From assembly GCF_000199675.1 (NCBI RefSeq), contig NC_014960.1, positions 1,302,001 through 1,366,000 of the forward strand: 64,000 nucleotides of DNA, written 5' to 3'. The notes beneath the pieces are model-generated. The model worked only from the letters and a program-made list of their open reading frames with translations. It ran no database searches and was not told the DNA's origin. Each line of letters opens with the position of its first letter. The stretch's first letter is position 1. Below, piece by piece: positions 18,531-27,125 of this stretch. The translations under genes and the position numbers were made by a program. This DNA is from Anaerolinea thermophila UNI-1. GTDB lineage: Bacteria; Chloroflexota; Anaerolineae; Anaerolineales; Anaerolineaceae.

Positions 18531-20198
18531 TTACTCCTCCTGCCCATTATTCCGATAAGCCCCTGAAGCTTCCAGGGCGGATTCGGGAGGCACCAGTTGC
18601 ACCGAAACCTCAGCAATGGAAGGTAATTGTGCCAGTTGTTCCACAGCAGTTCGCAAAATACTCTCCACATCCACTGCACGCACGAATTGGGCAGTCATTT
18701 CGTTCAGTTTACGTTCCTGATAGACCCGTCGTTCAGACTCGCGCACCAGGCGTGCATTTTCCAGAGCCAGTGCGGTTTGGGTAGTGATGGCTTCCAACAG
18801 AGTGGCTTCTTCTTCTGAAAGTTCGTTTTTGTCCAGTTCTACTTCCAGGTACCCCAGGGTCTGATCACGCAGGGTAATCGGAATATTAACTTTCTGGGCG
18901 CCTTCTCCTGAGGTACCGCCAATGGCGTACTCAGATGAAGTAATTTCTTCTTCCTGCAACACGCGGCTCCAGGTTTCCTGAACCAGAGAGCGGTTGAGGG
19001 TGCGAATTTCTTCCAGACTGCGATTCATTTCTTCAAACAGACGGCTATTTTCAATGGCAATTGCCAGACTGTCGGCAATACCCTGTAAAACGATAATATC
19101 GTTCTGGTCGAAGGCATTGGGCTGATCGGACTGAATCGTCATAGCCCCGAGGACTTCCTCACGGCTCAAAATCGGCAACGCCAATTCCGAGCGGGTATTG
19201 GGTAAAAGTGGATTGTTGAAACGCACAGCCTCTCGCCCTGTATCCAGCGCAATTCTGGGTTGACGGTTGTTAATACACCATCCAATCATCGAGGTGCCAC
19301 CGATTAGAAGGCGGTGCTTTTGCTCCATCATGATGCGCCCTGCTTCGCCTGTACCGGCTTGCAGTACCGCATAGCGATGAGAGGGTTCGATCATGAAAAT
19401 CCCAACATAATACAGCCCAAAGCGTTGCTGGATTAAGTCCGCCACTTGTTGAAGAAGCGTATCTGGATTGGTGATGCGACTGATAGCGCGGGAGATTTCT
19501 GCTGCGGTGCGCAACTGGCTCACGCGGCGTTGTACATCTTCCGTGCGTTCGCGGATGGTCTTTTCCAGAACGCTTTGCTGGTTTTCAAGGTCTTGAGCCA
19601 GTCGTTCTTTTTCCCGCAAGTTTTGCTCTACATTGCCGACCAGAATGCGCATGGCGCCGCCTGCCCCTACGCCAAAGAGCAGGTAAAGCAGGAAGTTGAA
19701 ACCCCAGTTCAGGTTGGTGTACCCAAAAGAATTGACGAAAATCAACCCGTTTTCCTGTGCAAAGTTGATCCCCGTCATGGTGATCAGATTCAGAGCAATG
19801 ACACCGATGAAGCCACCTGTATCCATCAATACGGCGCTGAGGATGGTGGAGACTGCAAAGAAGAAGCGCAGTTCGGAAATTGCGCCGTACTGCATGAAAA
19901 AGATGATTCCGATAATATAGGGTAGCAGGATGACCAGAAGAGCACGGAAGGAAGGATTCCAACTGCGGTTGAAGGTAAAGATGACCAGCAGGAGATAATA
20001 GACCACAACCGCGATACCCAGGTTGTTCAGCCCTCTGGATGTAAAAGTCTGGTAAAGGTAAAGCACAAACAGGATACCAGACGTGCTGAGCATCAGCAAA
20101 ATGCTCTGCAGAATGCGCTCCCGCAGGACAGTCATCCCACCCTTTTTCAGCAGGGCAGGGGGCGTATAGTCGGGGAATAGTTTATCGTAAGTATCCAT
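18531..20198 (-). CDS. Six-TM membrane GAF protein without output domain (paralog)
   Basis: The 555-residue protein has the same plan as the gene just downstream: about six transmembrane helices (25-190), a coiled coil, a GAF domain (about 240-385, with FGLYYVGIFMIE and TRSELALPI), and a short GAF-like domain with VPI-type sequence NIPITLRDQTLG. It ends in a C-terminal module (RVYQERKLNEMTAQFVRAV). No kinase or effector domain is present. The start has AGGAG-like spacing (GGAGTAAGGT then ATG) and lies 3 bases after the stop of the upstream 1450-residue receptor gene. Conservation is strongest in the GAF and weakest in the membrane part. Confidence 0.78.
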   Translation of the reverse strand: MDTYDKLFPDYTPPALLKKGGMTVLRERILQSILLMLSTSGILFVLYLYQTFTSRGLNNLGIAVVVYYLLLVIFTFNRSWNPSFRALLVILLPYIIGIIFFMQYGAISELRFFFAVSTILSAVLMDTGGFIGVIALNLITMTGINFAQENGLIFVNSFGYTNLNWGFNFLLYLLFGVGAGGAMRILVGNVEQNLREKERLAQDLENQQSVLEKTIRERTEDVQRRVSQLRTAAEISRAISRITNPDTLLQQVADLIQQRFGLYYVGIFMIEPSHRYAVLQAGTGEAGRIMMEQKHRLLIGGTSMIGWCINNRQPRIALDTGREAVRFNNPLLPNTRSELALPILSREEVLGAMTIQSDQPNAFDQNDIIVLQGIADSLAIAIENSRLFEEMNRSLEEIRTLNRSLVQETWSRVLQEEEITSSEYAIGGTSGEGAQKVNIPITLRDQTLGYLEVELDKNELSEEEATLLEAITTQTALALENARLVRESERRVYQERKLNEMTAQFVRAVDVESILRTAVEQLAQLPSIAEVSVQLVPPESALEASGAYRNNGQEE

Positions 20199-20201
20199 AC
20201 C

Positions 20202-23200
20202 TTACTCCACTGGCTGGCTACCGTTATGTCCGTCGCCCTTCTCACTGGGGCTACCAGAGCCTTCTGAGAGAGAAAGCCGAATTTGAGCGCGGCGGGCTCC
20301 CAGTACCCGTACAGTTTCCACAACGGAGGTTTTCAGAATTTCGCCAATATCCATTGAGCGGCGAATTCGGGAGGTGGCTTCAAAGAGTAATTTCTGCCGT
20401 TCAACCTGCTGGCTGACCTGTTGGACTAACCGCCATGACATAATGACACCGGAAAGGTTGTTTGCCAGGGAGGTCATCACTTCGAGGTCGTTTTCGTTGA
20501 AGGCGTAAGCAGTTCTGGCTTCAAAGGTGATGACACCCAACGCTTCTTCACCAAACAGCAAGGGGATAACCATCACCGAGTGTGTATCTTCTCCCAATTC
20601 GATACAACGTGGGTCTTCAGAGACGTCACCCACACGCAAACCACGCCGTTCGGCAAGACAGGCGCCTTGCAGGCCTTCATCTGCTCCCATCAGGAGAGCG
20701 GGTTTCTTCAGCCCATAGCCGTTCATCACAGCCAATTCCAGTTGTCCGGAAGAGTTCAGCAAGCGGATGTTGACCGCGTCGGCAATCTGCAGGTCGAGCA
20801 GTTGATTGACAATTTCAAGCAGGGCTTCGTTCAGCGTCTGGGCAGAGGTGCCAATCAGATTGAGACGGTTCAGCAAGCGGTGGCGCGAGATTAAGTCCTG
20901 GGCTTTCTCGTACAACTCTGCATTGTGAATTGCCGCCGCTAACTGGTCTGCAAGAATACCCAAAATCTCAATATCCTCATCGGTGAAGACATTGGGCTGA
21001 GTGCTTTGCACGTCCAATGCGCCAATGACCTCATCAGCGAACTTAAGCGGGATGGCCAGTTCTGCGCGAGTATCCGGTAAGAGTGGGTTGGGCAGGTGAG
21101 TAGGATCCTCAGTAACGTCTTCCACGATGATGGCTTCACCGCGGTAAGTTGCCTGACCAACGATGGAGCGAGAGCCTACCGCCAGGCGGTGCCCGCGCTC
21201 TTTCATGATGCGGCCGGCTTCGCCGGTGGACTCGCGCAAAACAGCATATTGCTTTTCGCTGTCCAGCAGGAAAATTGAGGCGTGATAGAAGCCAAAGCGC
21301 TCTCGCACCAGATTGACCACTTTGGCCAGCAGTTCATCAATGTTAAGAGTGCCGGTAATGTCACGGGCAATTTCTGCGGTCGTTTGCACCTGTTGAGCGC
21401 GTTTTTGCATTTCCTGTTGCGCGCGGAAGATATCCGATACATCGCGGCTGATGGTGATCAAGCCGACAACCTGACCGTTTTGATCGACAACCGGAAGGCG
21501 AGAAACGCGGTAATAGTCATTTGCGGTGCCACGAATGTCTTCAATAAAGGGACGTCCCATCTCCATGACCCGCATGTCGGTTTCAATGGTTTGTTCGGCA
21601 TCCTCTTTGTTGACAAACACATCGTAATCTGTCTTCCCCATCATGTCTTCTGGGGACATCCCTTGCATATCCGCGTAGTACTGACTGACTCGTTGATAGC
21701 GCGCTTGCCGATCCTTGATGGCAATCGCATCCGGGGTATGGGTGAGCCAGGTTTGCAGAAGCAAACGCTCGTAGTCGTAAGCATGCAGGGCATTCTGCAT
21801 CTCCTGCACCAGTTGGGCATTGCGGATAGCCGTAGCGACTTGTGGTGCCAGGGTCATGAACAGATTCAGGTCATACTCGCTGAAACGTTCTTCGTGTTCC
21901 TGATCCTGCAAAATCATGGCACCCAGCAATTTACCCCCAGCAATGAGCGGAACACCCAGCCATGAGCGCGCGGGTTTTCCCACAATTCGGGTGCTTAACT
22001 CAATTGCACGGCGCTCTGCTTCGTTGTTGATGAGCAAAGGCTTTTGATTTTGAATGATGTAGGAAGTTAATCCTTCGCCCAGAGGCATTGGCTCGATTTC
22101 AAGGATTTCGTCATTTTCTATGGCAAAGGGGAACTCTATTCTGCCTTGCTTTTCGTCGTATGTGGCAATAATGAATCCCAAATCGCTTCCAAAATTATCA
22201 CTGATTTGCTCGTAGAGCGCCCGGTATAACTTTTGAAGGTTGGTTTCCGCAATCGTCACACGACTGAAGTTTGCCAGCACCTGCAGTTCGTTCAGCCGTG
22301 CGCGCAAGGTCTCCAGAACGTTGAGTTTGTCCAGTGTGGCATTGACCACTTCTACCAGGTTGATGAAGGGCTGCAAAATTGCCTGACTGATCTCTTCCTC
22401 AGGAGTAAACGCCAGGATGAATACATAGGCAACTTTGTTCCCTTTCAGCATGGGCAGAAGCATTGCTGATTTACATCCCCGGCGCAGGAAGAAGGAAAGC
22501 AGGTTCTCATATTCAGAGGGCTGGTGAATATCCTCGACAAAAATTGGAGCGCCGCGGGTGAGTGAGTCCAGTGCCCGCGTGGCGGGAATATCGATAGAGG
22601 AGAGTCCCCGTTCCAATCGCAGGGTGTGAGGATCGTACAGGGCTTGAATATGGAAGTATGCCCGCTCCAGCGAGAGGATGGCGGCATAATAGGGGAGTTG
22701 TGGCATGATCCCGATAATGCTCTGTACCACGTCGTCTTCGGTTTGAGCTTCGGAGATTTGCCGTGTAGCCTGGTTAATCAGGTTCGTCTCTTCCAGGTTG
22801 AATTGCGCCGCTTCCAGCGTGCGAACGTTGCGTAAGGCAGCAGCAATCTGGTTTGCCAGCGTTTGCATGACGAAGAGCGTATCTTCATCAAAGCCTTTTG
22901 GAGTGGATTGATGCAGTTCCAGAACCCCCAGTACCTCATTTGAGAATGCAATCGGCACAAAGGCTTGAGATTGGCTATCCGGAAGGAGCGGATCCGCCAG
23001 GAATTTGGCTTCTTCAGGACGGTCTACGGAGATTGCACGGTTATTCCGGGCAACTTCAGAGGGGGTAGTATCTGCGGCAATGGGGATATGAACGGCTTGC
23101 TGTTTGCGCTCTTCAGAAGCAAAACCGCTGGTTTCGCTCAGTACCAGCATGGTACCGGTCTGGTCTTTTAAGTAAATTGCCGTGTGATAAAGATTGAAAC

Positions 23201-24554
23201 GCTCGTTTACCAGTTCAACTGTACGGTCCAGAATTTCTCCCAAACTGGTGGAGGAAATCACCAGCTGAGCCACCTCGGAAGCGGTGCGCAACTGGCGCGT
23301 GCGAGCTTCTACTGCCTGCTCCAGCGAGGTGTACAGGCTGGCTAATTGATCTGCCATCTGGTTCATGGATGAAGCCAGTAATCCGATTTCATCCGAACGT
23401 CGCACTCGGGAGCGTACATTAAAGTTCCCCGAAGCCAGTGATTTCGCGACCTCGCTCAAGTGAAGTAAGGGATTGACTATCCAGCGTGCACCCGTATAGG
23501 TCAAAACCCCAAGGATGATAAGAACAATAAACAGAGTGTTACGCGTAAACCTGTCCAACACCCCGACGTTCCCGTACAACACCCGGAGAGGAGTGACGAT
23601 TGCGAAGTGTAAACTGGTGTTGGGAATTCTTCTTATACTGGCTATGCCGTTTTCATTTTCCCAGGTGATGGTTTCTTCAATCTTGGTAAATAACTGTTCC
23701 TGTGCATTCGTTTCTTTTTCAATAACGCTGAGAAGCGAGGTGTTTGTTGGTAGATTCCTTAATCCTGAAACGGTACTGGAACTTTCGTAGGTGACGCCAT
23801 CCGGAAAAATCAACACTGCGCGGGAGTCGGGATAAAAACTCGCTGCCAGATTAAGTACCTGATTGAATAGAACGGTATTCGAAATCCCATAGAGGGTTAA
23901 GGGTTTATCCAGGCCGGCAATTTTGACAGGTTGAGAGACGATAAGAAACAATTCATTCTGTAGGGAAGAGGGTTGGAAAGGATTAATCACCGCGCTTACG
24001 GCTTGTTTCCCAAATTGCCCGAGAATTACAGGATGGTTGATCGGCGCATTTCCAAACACTCTATTGATATAGGCTTGATCACTGGCGGCGACAACGGTTC
24101 CGTCCTCCTCCATCAGGAATACCACTGTAAAAGCCGGCTCAATTCCACCCCCGCTCGCTAACTGGCTGAATTGTGTACGCAGATTCACAATAGCCGCTGT
24201 GCGCTCAGGCAGAGGCATTTCCTCTTTGAGCGCTGCCAGAGTATTTACGGTGAAAGTGTCCTTAACCGAGTGGGTATACAGGGCACTTTGCTTACTGAAT
24301 ACAAAATTTCCCAATTGATTGGTGGTGTAGTCCGTCAGACTGGCGATTTGATTGGTTACCAGAGAGAAGATTTGAGAGCGGGTGCGCCAGTAAGAGATAC
24401 CCCCAACCAGCAGGACGGGGACCAACGAGACCAGCAAAACAGCCAGAACAAGGGTACGGCGGAGCGAATTCTGGCGGAATAAGGCAATGATGGCTTGAAG
24501 CCCCTGACGCACTGCGTTTTTCACCCCACTCCATACCTGCTTCAACCGCTCCAT
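20202..24554 (-). CDS. Large membrane receptor with HAMP, five GAF and one PAS domain, no kinase
   Basis: The 1450-residue protein has a transmembrane helix (about 33-55), an extracytoplasmic sensor region (56-330), a second helix (337-357) and HAMP (about 358-410). A chain of about three GAF domains follows from residue 430, then a PAS domain (about 970-1085, with THTPDAIAIKDRQARY), then two further GAF domains. The C-terminal coiled-coil module contains RIRRSMDIGEIL and LGARRAQIRL. No kinase, cyclase or transcription domain is present. The tail is Ser/Gly/Asp rich. It lies 10 bases downstream of a single-domain receiver gene and is preceded by AGGAG. It is the largest of the four receptors in this run. 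Confidence 0.82.
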   Translation of the reverse strand: MERLKQVWSGVKNAVRQGLQAIIALFRQNSLRRTLVLAVLLVSLVPVLLVGGISYWRTRSQIFSLVTNQIASLTDYTTNQLGNFVFSKQSALYTHSVKDTFTVNTLAALKEEMPLPERTAAIVNLRTQFSQLASGGGIEPAFTVVFLMEEDGTVVAASDQAYINRVFGNAPINHPVILGQFGKQAVSAVINPFQPSSLQNELFLIVSQPVKIAGLDKPLTLYGISNTVLFNQVLNLAASFYPDSRAVLIFPDGVTYESSSTVSGLRNLPTNTSLLSVIEKETNAQEQLFTKIEETITWENENGIASIRRIPNTSLHFAIVTPLRVLYGNVGVLDRFTRNTLFIVLIILGVLTYTGARWIVNPLLHLSEVAKSLASGNFNVRSRVRRSDEIGLLASSMNQMADQLASLYTSLEQAVEARTRQLRTASEVAQLVISSTSLGEILDRTVELVNERFNLYHTAIYLKDQTGTMLVLSETSGFASEERKQQAVHIPIAADTTPSEVARNNRAISVDRPEEAKFLADPLLPDSQSQAFVPIAFSNEVLGVLELHQSTPKGFDEDTLFVMQTLANQIAAALRNVRTLEAAQFNLEETNLINQATRQISEAQTEDDVVQSIIGIMPQLPYYAAILSLERAYFHIQALYDPHTLRLERGLSSIDIPATRALDSLTRGAPIFVEDIHQPSEYENLLSFFLRRGCKSAMLLPMLKGNKVAYVFILAFTPEEEISQAILQPFINLVEVVNATLDKLNVLETLRARLNELQVLANFSRVTIAETNLQKLYRALYEQISDNFGSDLGFIIATYDEKQGRIEFPFAIENDEILEIEPMPLGEGLTSYIIQNQKPLLINNEAERRAIELSTRIVGKPARSWLGVPLIAGGKLLGAMILQDQEHEERFSEYDLNLFMTLAPQVATAIRNAQLVQEMQNALHAYDYERLLLQTWLTHTPDAIAIKDRQARYQRVSQYYADMQGMSPEDMMGKTDYDVFVNKEDAEQTIETDMRVMEMGRPFIEDIRGTANDYYRVSRLPVVDQNGQVVGLITISRDVSDIFRAQQEMQKRAQQVQTTAEIARDITGTLNIDELLAKVVNLVRERFGFYHASIFLLDSEKQYAVLRESTGEAGRIMKERGHRLAVGSRSIVGQATYRGEAIIVEDVTEDPTHLPNPLLPDTRAELAIPLKFADEVIGALDVQSTQPNVFTDEDIEILGILADQLAAAIHNAELYEKAQDLISRHRLLNRLNLIGTSAQTLNEALLEIVNQLLDLQIADAVNIRLLNSSGQLELAVMNGYGLKKPALLMGADEGLQGACLAERRGLRVGDVSEDPRCIELGEDTHSVMVIPLLFGEEALGVITFEARTAYAFNENDLEVMTSLANNLSGVIMSWRLVQQVSQQVERQKLLFEATSRIRRSMDIGEILKTSVVETVRVLGARRAQIRLSLSEGSGSPSEKGDGHNGSQPVE

Positions 24555-24564
24555 ACTTCACTCC

Positions 24565-24963
24565 TTAGTAATTCATTTCCCACACCGATTCGCCGTTGAG
24601 AATGCGCTGAATTTGATCGGGGAATTTGTCGGGGTCGAGAGGTTTGCCCAGGAAGCCGTCAAAACCGGCTTTCCGAGCCTTTTCCATTTGTTCCAGGCTG
24701 GCTTCTGCGGTTACGGCAATAACCGGAATGTTTTTCAGGCGCTCGGACTGACGAATTTTCTTCAGCGCACCGTAGCCATCTTCGTAGGGTAGGCGGATGT
24801 CCATGAGAATGAGATCTAACTTGGGCAGAGTATCGGCGTACTCCACTACCTCATAGCCACTGGTTTTCCATTCACAATGAATGCCCAGGAAACCCAGCAT
24901 GCGTGCAATTAACACAAAGTTGGACACGTTATCTTCAACGACGAGGACAGTTTTATCGGTCAT
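24565..24963 (-). CDS. Single-domain response regulator
   Basis: The 132-residue protein is only a receiver: acidic pair E10/D11, phosphoacceptor D55 in LILMDIRLPYEDG, T in VTAEA and K in LGKPLD. It resembles the diffusible CheY/DivK type of regulator with no effector domain. It lies between a second single-domain receiver gene and the 1450-residue receptor gene, 10 bases before the latter. It could shuttle phosphate from the hybrid kinase further down the run. The partner is inferred from position only. Confidence 0.92.
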   Translation of the reverse strand: MTDKTVLVVEDNVSNFVLIARMLGFLGIHCEWKTSGYEVVEYADTLPKLDLILMDIRLPYEDGYGALKKIRQSERLKNIPVIAVTAEASLEQMEKARKAGFDGFLGKPLDPDKFPDQIQRILNGESVWEMNY

Positions 24964-25022
24964 AGGAGTTTACGTTCCTTCAACAAAGAGCCACATCCAG
25001 AAGGTTGCAGGATAAGTACCAA

Positions 25023-25394
25023 TCAGGCGAGGAACCGTTCAATTTGTTCAATGAAACGGTCCACATCAATGGGTTTTTCAATATACCCATCACAGCCGGC
25101 GTCCAGGGTACGCTCGCGATCGCCTTTCATCACATTGGCGGTCAGGGCGATAACCGGGATGTTGAATAACTCGGGATCGGATTTGATGCGATTGGTCAAG
25201 GTATAGCCGTCCACATCCGGCATGTTAATATCCATGAGGATGAGCACCGGTTTGGTAGTTTTCAGAATTTCCATCGCCCGGGTGGCATTTTCGGCTTCAA
25301 TGACCTCATAACCGAACGCTGTCAATAATCTTCTGACCAGCATGCGGTTGTCTGGATTATCTTCCACGTAAAGAATGTGTTTTTCTCCTGCCAT
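25023..25394 (-). CDS. Single-domain response regulator
   Basis: The 123-residue receiver has acidic pair E11/D12, phosphoacceptor D55 in LILMDINMPDVDGY, T in LTANV and K in EKPID. The ATG at 25394 is preferred over an in-frame TTG at 25457, because the extension adds 21 residues with no similarity to the receiver fold. GGGAG lies 12-16 bases upstream of the ATG. This is the first gene of the long minus-strand run; the next gene starts 59 bases downstream. The receiver is closer to the DivK group than to DNA-binding regulators. Confidence 0.9.
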   Translation of the reverse strand: MAGEKHILYVEDNPDNRMLVRRLLTAFGYEVIEAENATRAMEILKTTKPVLILMDINMPDVDGYTLTNRIKSDPELFNIPVIALTANVMKGDRERTLDAGCDGYIEKPIDVDRFIEQIERFLA

Positions 25395-25520
25395 GGTGAT
25401 TGTTTCACTCCCGATTTCCAACAAAATCCGCTTTCCCGAAAAGGCGGGAAAGTCCAATCCGCTACACGTATATTGTACTTAGAAATTGGGTGTTCTTACC
25501 TTATCATTGCCCTTCAATTA

Positions 25521-25538
25521 CTTTGCAGTTTTGCAAAG
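25521..25538. repeat. Inverted repeat upstream of the sensory run
   Basis: CTTTGCA (25521-25527) and TGCAAAG (25532-25538) form a perfect 7-bp inverted repeat around GTTT. It lies between the NagD-like gene end (25562) and the first receiver gene start (25394). There is no T-tract on the minus strand after it, so it may be an operator rather than a terminator. The 168-bp gap also holds a possible minus -10 TACAAT near 25473. Nothing else is evident there. Confidence 0.35.
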
Positions 25539-25561
25539 CCTGTAATCAATACGTTCTGTGT

Positions 25562-26362
25562 TCAAAGAATTTTTTGAAGAGTTTCAAGCAAATCTACCAG
25601 GTTTGAGAAGATGAAGTCCGGTTTGTATGGAGAACTGGTGAGATCTTCGAGGCGGGTCTCACCACTCAATACCAGCACAGTGTTGACTCCGGCGTTTTTC
25701 ATGGCAATATCGGTATAAAGGCGATCGCCTACCATACACATCTGTCCGGGCGAGAGATTGAACCTTTCGCATAAGGCTTCAACCATGGGCGGGAAGGGTT
25801 TCCCTATGATGATATCCGGAGAACGGTTTGTGGAGGCTTGAACAAAGGCGATCACTGCGCCGATATCGGGCATGAAACCGTCTTCGGTAGGACAATTGAT
25901 ATCCGGATGCGTGGCAATGTAGGGCAATCCTCGTGAAACCCAGGTACATAATTTCCACAACTTGTTGTAAGTCAGGGTTGTGTCAAAACCTGCGACAATC
26001 ACATCCGGGGCTTCATCTGTCAGGGGAAAGCCAGCCTGCTCAAACTGTTCTTCCAGATCAGGGGTGCCTAGAAGATACAACCGTGCACCGGGAAAGTTCT
26101 TGGAAAGGTAATGTAAAGTAGCGTCGGCCGATGTGAAGATGTGTTTGGGTTGAACCGGTATACCAAACTTGTGAAGGCGCTCAAGGTACTTTCGCGGATT
26201 GCGGGAGGAATTGTTTGTCAGGAAGATGTAGTCGATTCCCCGGGCTTCAAAGAATTCAATCAAATCTCGCGCTCCCGGCAAAAGCCGATCTCCGAGGTAG
26301 AACGTGCCGTCGAGATCGAGAAGAAAACAACGGATGGAACGAAACAGGTCTGGAGAAGCCAT
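25562..26362 (-). CDS. HAD-superfamily phosphatase, NagD-like
   Basis: The 266-residue protein shows the four HAD motifs: DLDGTFYLGDRLLPGA, TNNSSRNPRKY, GKPFPP and GDRLYTDIAMKNAG. The C2 cap layout is that of NagD/phosphoglycolate-type phosphatases acting on small phosphorylated metabolites. The ATG at 26362 is chosen because a longer frame reaches back to 26437, across the terminator and into the tRNA-Gly gene. No clear Shine-Dalgarno is seen. The start lies only 24 bases after the tRNA-Gly terminator stem and no separate promoter is visible, so expression may depend on readthrough. Confidence 0.88.
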   Translation of the reverse strand: MASPDLFRSIRCFLLDLDGTFYLGDRLLPGARDLIEFFEARGIDYIFLTNNSSRNPRKYLERLHKFGIPVQPKHIFTSADATLHYLSKNFPGARLYLLGTPDLEEQFEQAGFPLTDEAPDVIVAGFDTTLTYNKLWKLCTWVSRGLPYIATHPDINCPTEDGFMPDIGAVIAFVQASTNRSPDIIIGKPFPPMVEALCERFNLSPGQMCMVGDRLYTDIAMKNAGVNTVLVLSGETRLEDLTSSPYKPDFIFSNLVDLLETLQKIL

Positions 26363-26385
26363 GGCGAATCTCTTGAAGAAAAAGA

Positions 26386-26408
26386 AACTGCCCGTTTTGC
26401 GGGCAGTT
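26386..26408 (-). terminator. Terminator of tRNA-Gly
   Basis: On the minus strand a 9-bp stem AACTGCCCG/CGGGCAGTT with a 5-base loop is followed by TCTTTTTCTT. It starts 5 bases after the tRNA 3' end. Confidence 0.85.
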
Positions 26409-26412
26409 CTAA

Positions 26413-26484
26413 AGCGGGTGATGGGATTCGAACCCACGAATGGTAACTTGGGAAGCTACTGCCTTACCACTTGGCGACACCCGC
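26413..26484 (-). tRNA. tRNA-Gly (anticodon CCC)
   Basis: On the minus strand the acceptor stem GCGGGTG pairs with CACCCGC (26414-26420) with discriminator T at 26413. The anticodon arm GTAGC-TTCCCAA-GTTAC (one G-T pair) gives anticodon CCC. The T arm has the standard TTCGAAT loop. CCA is not encoded. Confidence 0.93.
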
Positions 26485-26496
26485 ATTCTGTTTGTA

Positions 26497-26524
26497 ATTA
26501 TATTGTCCTGCTGGTGGCTGTCAA
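26497..26524 (-). promoter_or_regulatory. Sigma-70 type promoter of tRNA-Gly
   Basis: Minus-strand TTGACA (26519-26524) and TATAAT (26497-26502) are spaced by 16 bp, the same geometry as the tRNA-Leu promoter. The -35 box overlaps the stop codon of the small gene upstream. Confidence 0.85.
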
Positions 26525-27009
26525 GGGTGAGGCTCTCCTTTTGCTCCAGGAAAGTACGGCAGGAGGCTTAATATCCAGAAACTTTCAATCGACATCCAGC
26601 AAATACAACCAGCAGAACGAGGCAATTCACGGCAGGTGGATGAGAATGGCGTCTTAACCGCCTGTGACCTGGTTGCTGACTTTTTCTCTCCTTCCCATTG
26701 CTTTTGCAGGTCTTGAAAAGCCGGAAGATATCTTAATGGAGGGACAGAATGGAATGCCTTCAGGTATCCCAGTCGCTGAAGGGGTAAGCATCCTTCGAGA
26801 AATGCCTGAAGGGTGTACACACCATGAACGCGGACCCTCTCATCGGGATGCTGTAAGATGAGCAGAAACGCTTCCAGGTTGCCCTCTTTCAATTGGTTGA
26901 GGATTTCACGGATTGAGGGAAACTCACTGTGTTGAGCCAAATCAAAGGTGTATTCCGAGAGAGCCAGATACAACTCTAGCCATTGCAGGTGCCAGTGAAA
27001 ATCCATCAT
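26521..27009 (-). CDS. Hypothetical protein, possible HEAT-like N-terminal region
   Basis: This 162-residue reading frame is not recognised. The first 110 residues are rich in Leu, Glu and aromatic residues, with helix-like repeats (IREILNQLKEGNLEAFLLIL, then RVRVHGVYTLQAFLEG) reminiscent of a HEAT repeat. The last 50 residues (many Ser, Cys, Pro) look different in composition and could reflect a frameshift or a fast-evolving tail. A -10 TATAAT (27021-27026) lies 11 bases before the ATG, with only CAGG as a weak ribosome site. It fills a gap on the minus strand with no better frame on the plus strand. Coding status is uncertain. Confidence 0.42.
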   Translation of the reverse strand: MMDFHWHLQWLELYLALSEYTFDLAQHSEFPSIREILNQLKEGNLEAFLLILQHPDERVRVHGVYTLQAFLEGCLPLQRLGYLKAFHSVPPLRYLPAFQDLQKQWEGEKKSATRSQAVKTPFSSTCRELPRSAGCICWMSIESFWILSLLPYFPGAKGEPHP

Positions 27010-27125
27010 ACCTGGTTATCATTATAGCAACCGTCACCCAATCTTTTTTCAAAAAACGCACCTTTTTATGTTATGATGATGAGAAACTACCCGTTTTCCG
27101 TTTCAGTAGTGAGGAGAAATACATC

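Noticed and set aside
26913..27125. N-terminal extension of the secreted protein to 26913
   Set aside because: It lies antisense to another frame, lacks a ribosome site and would put 71 odd residues before a clear signal peptide.
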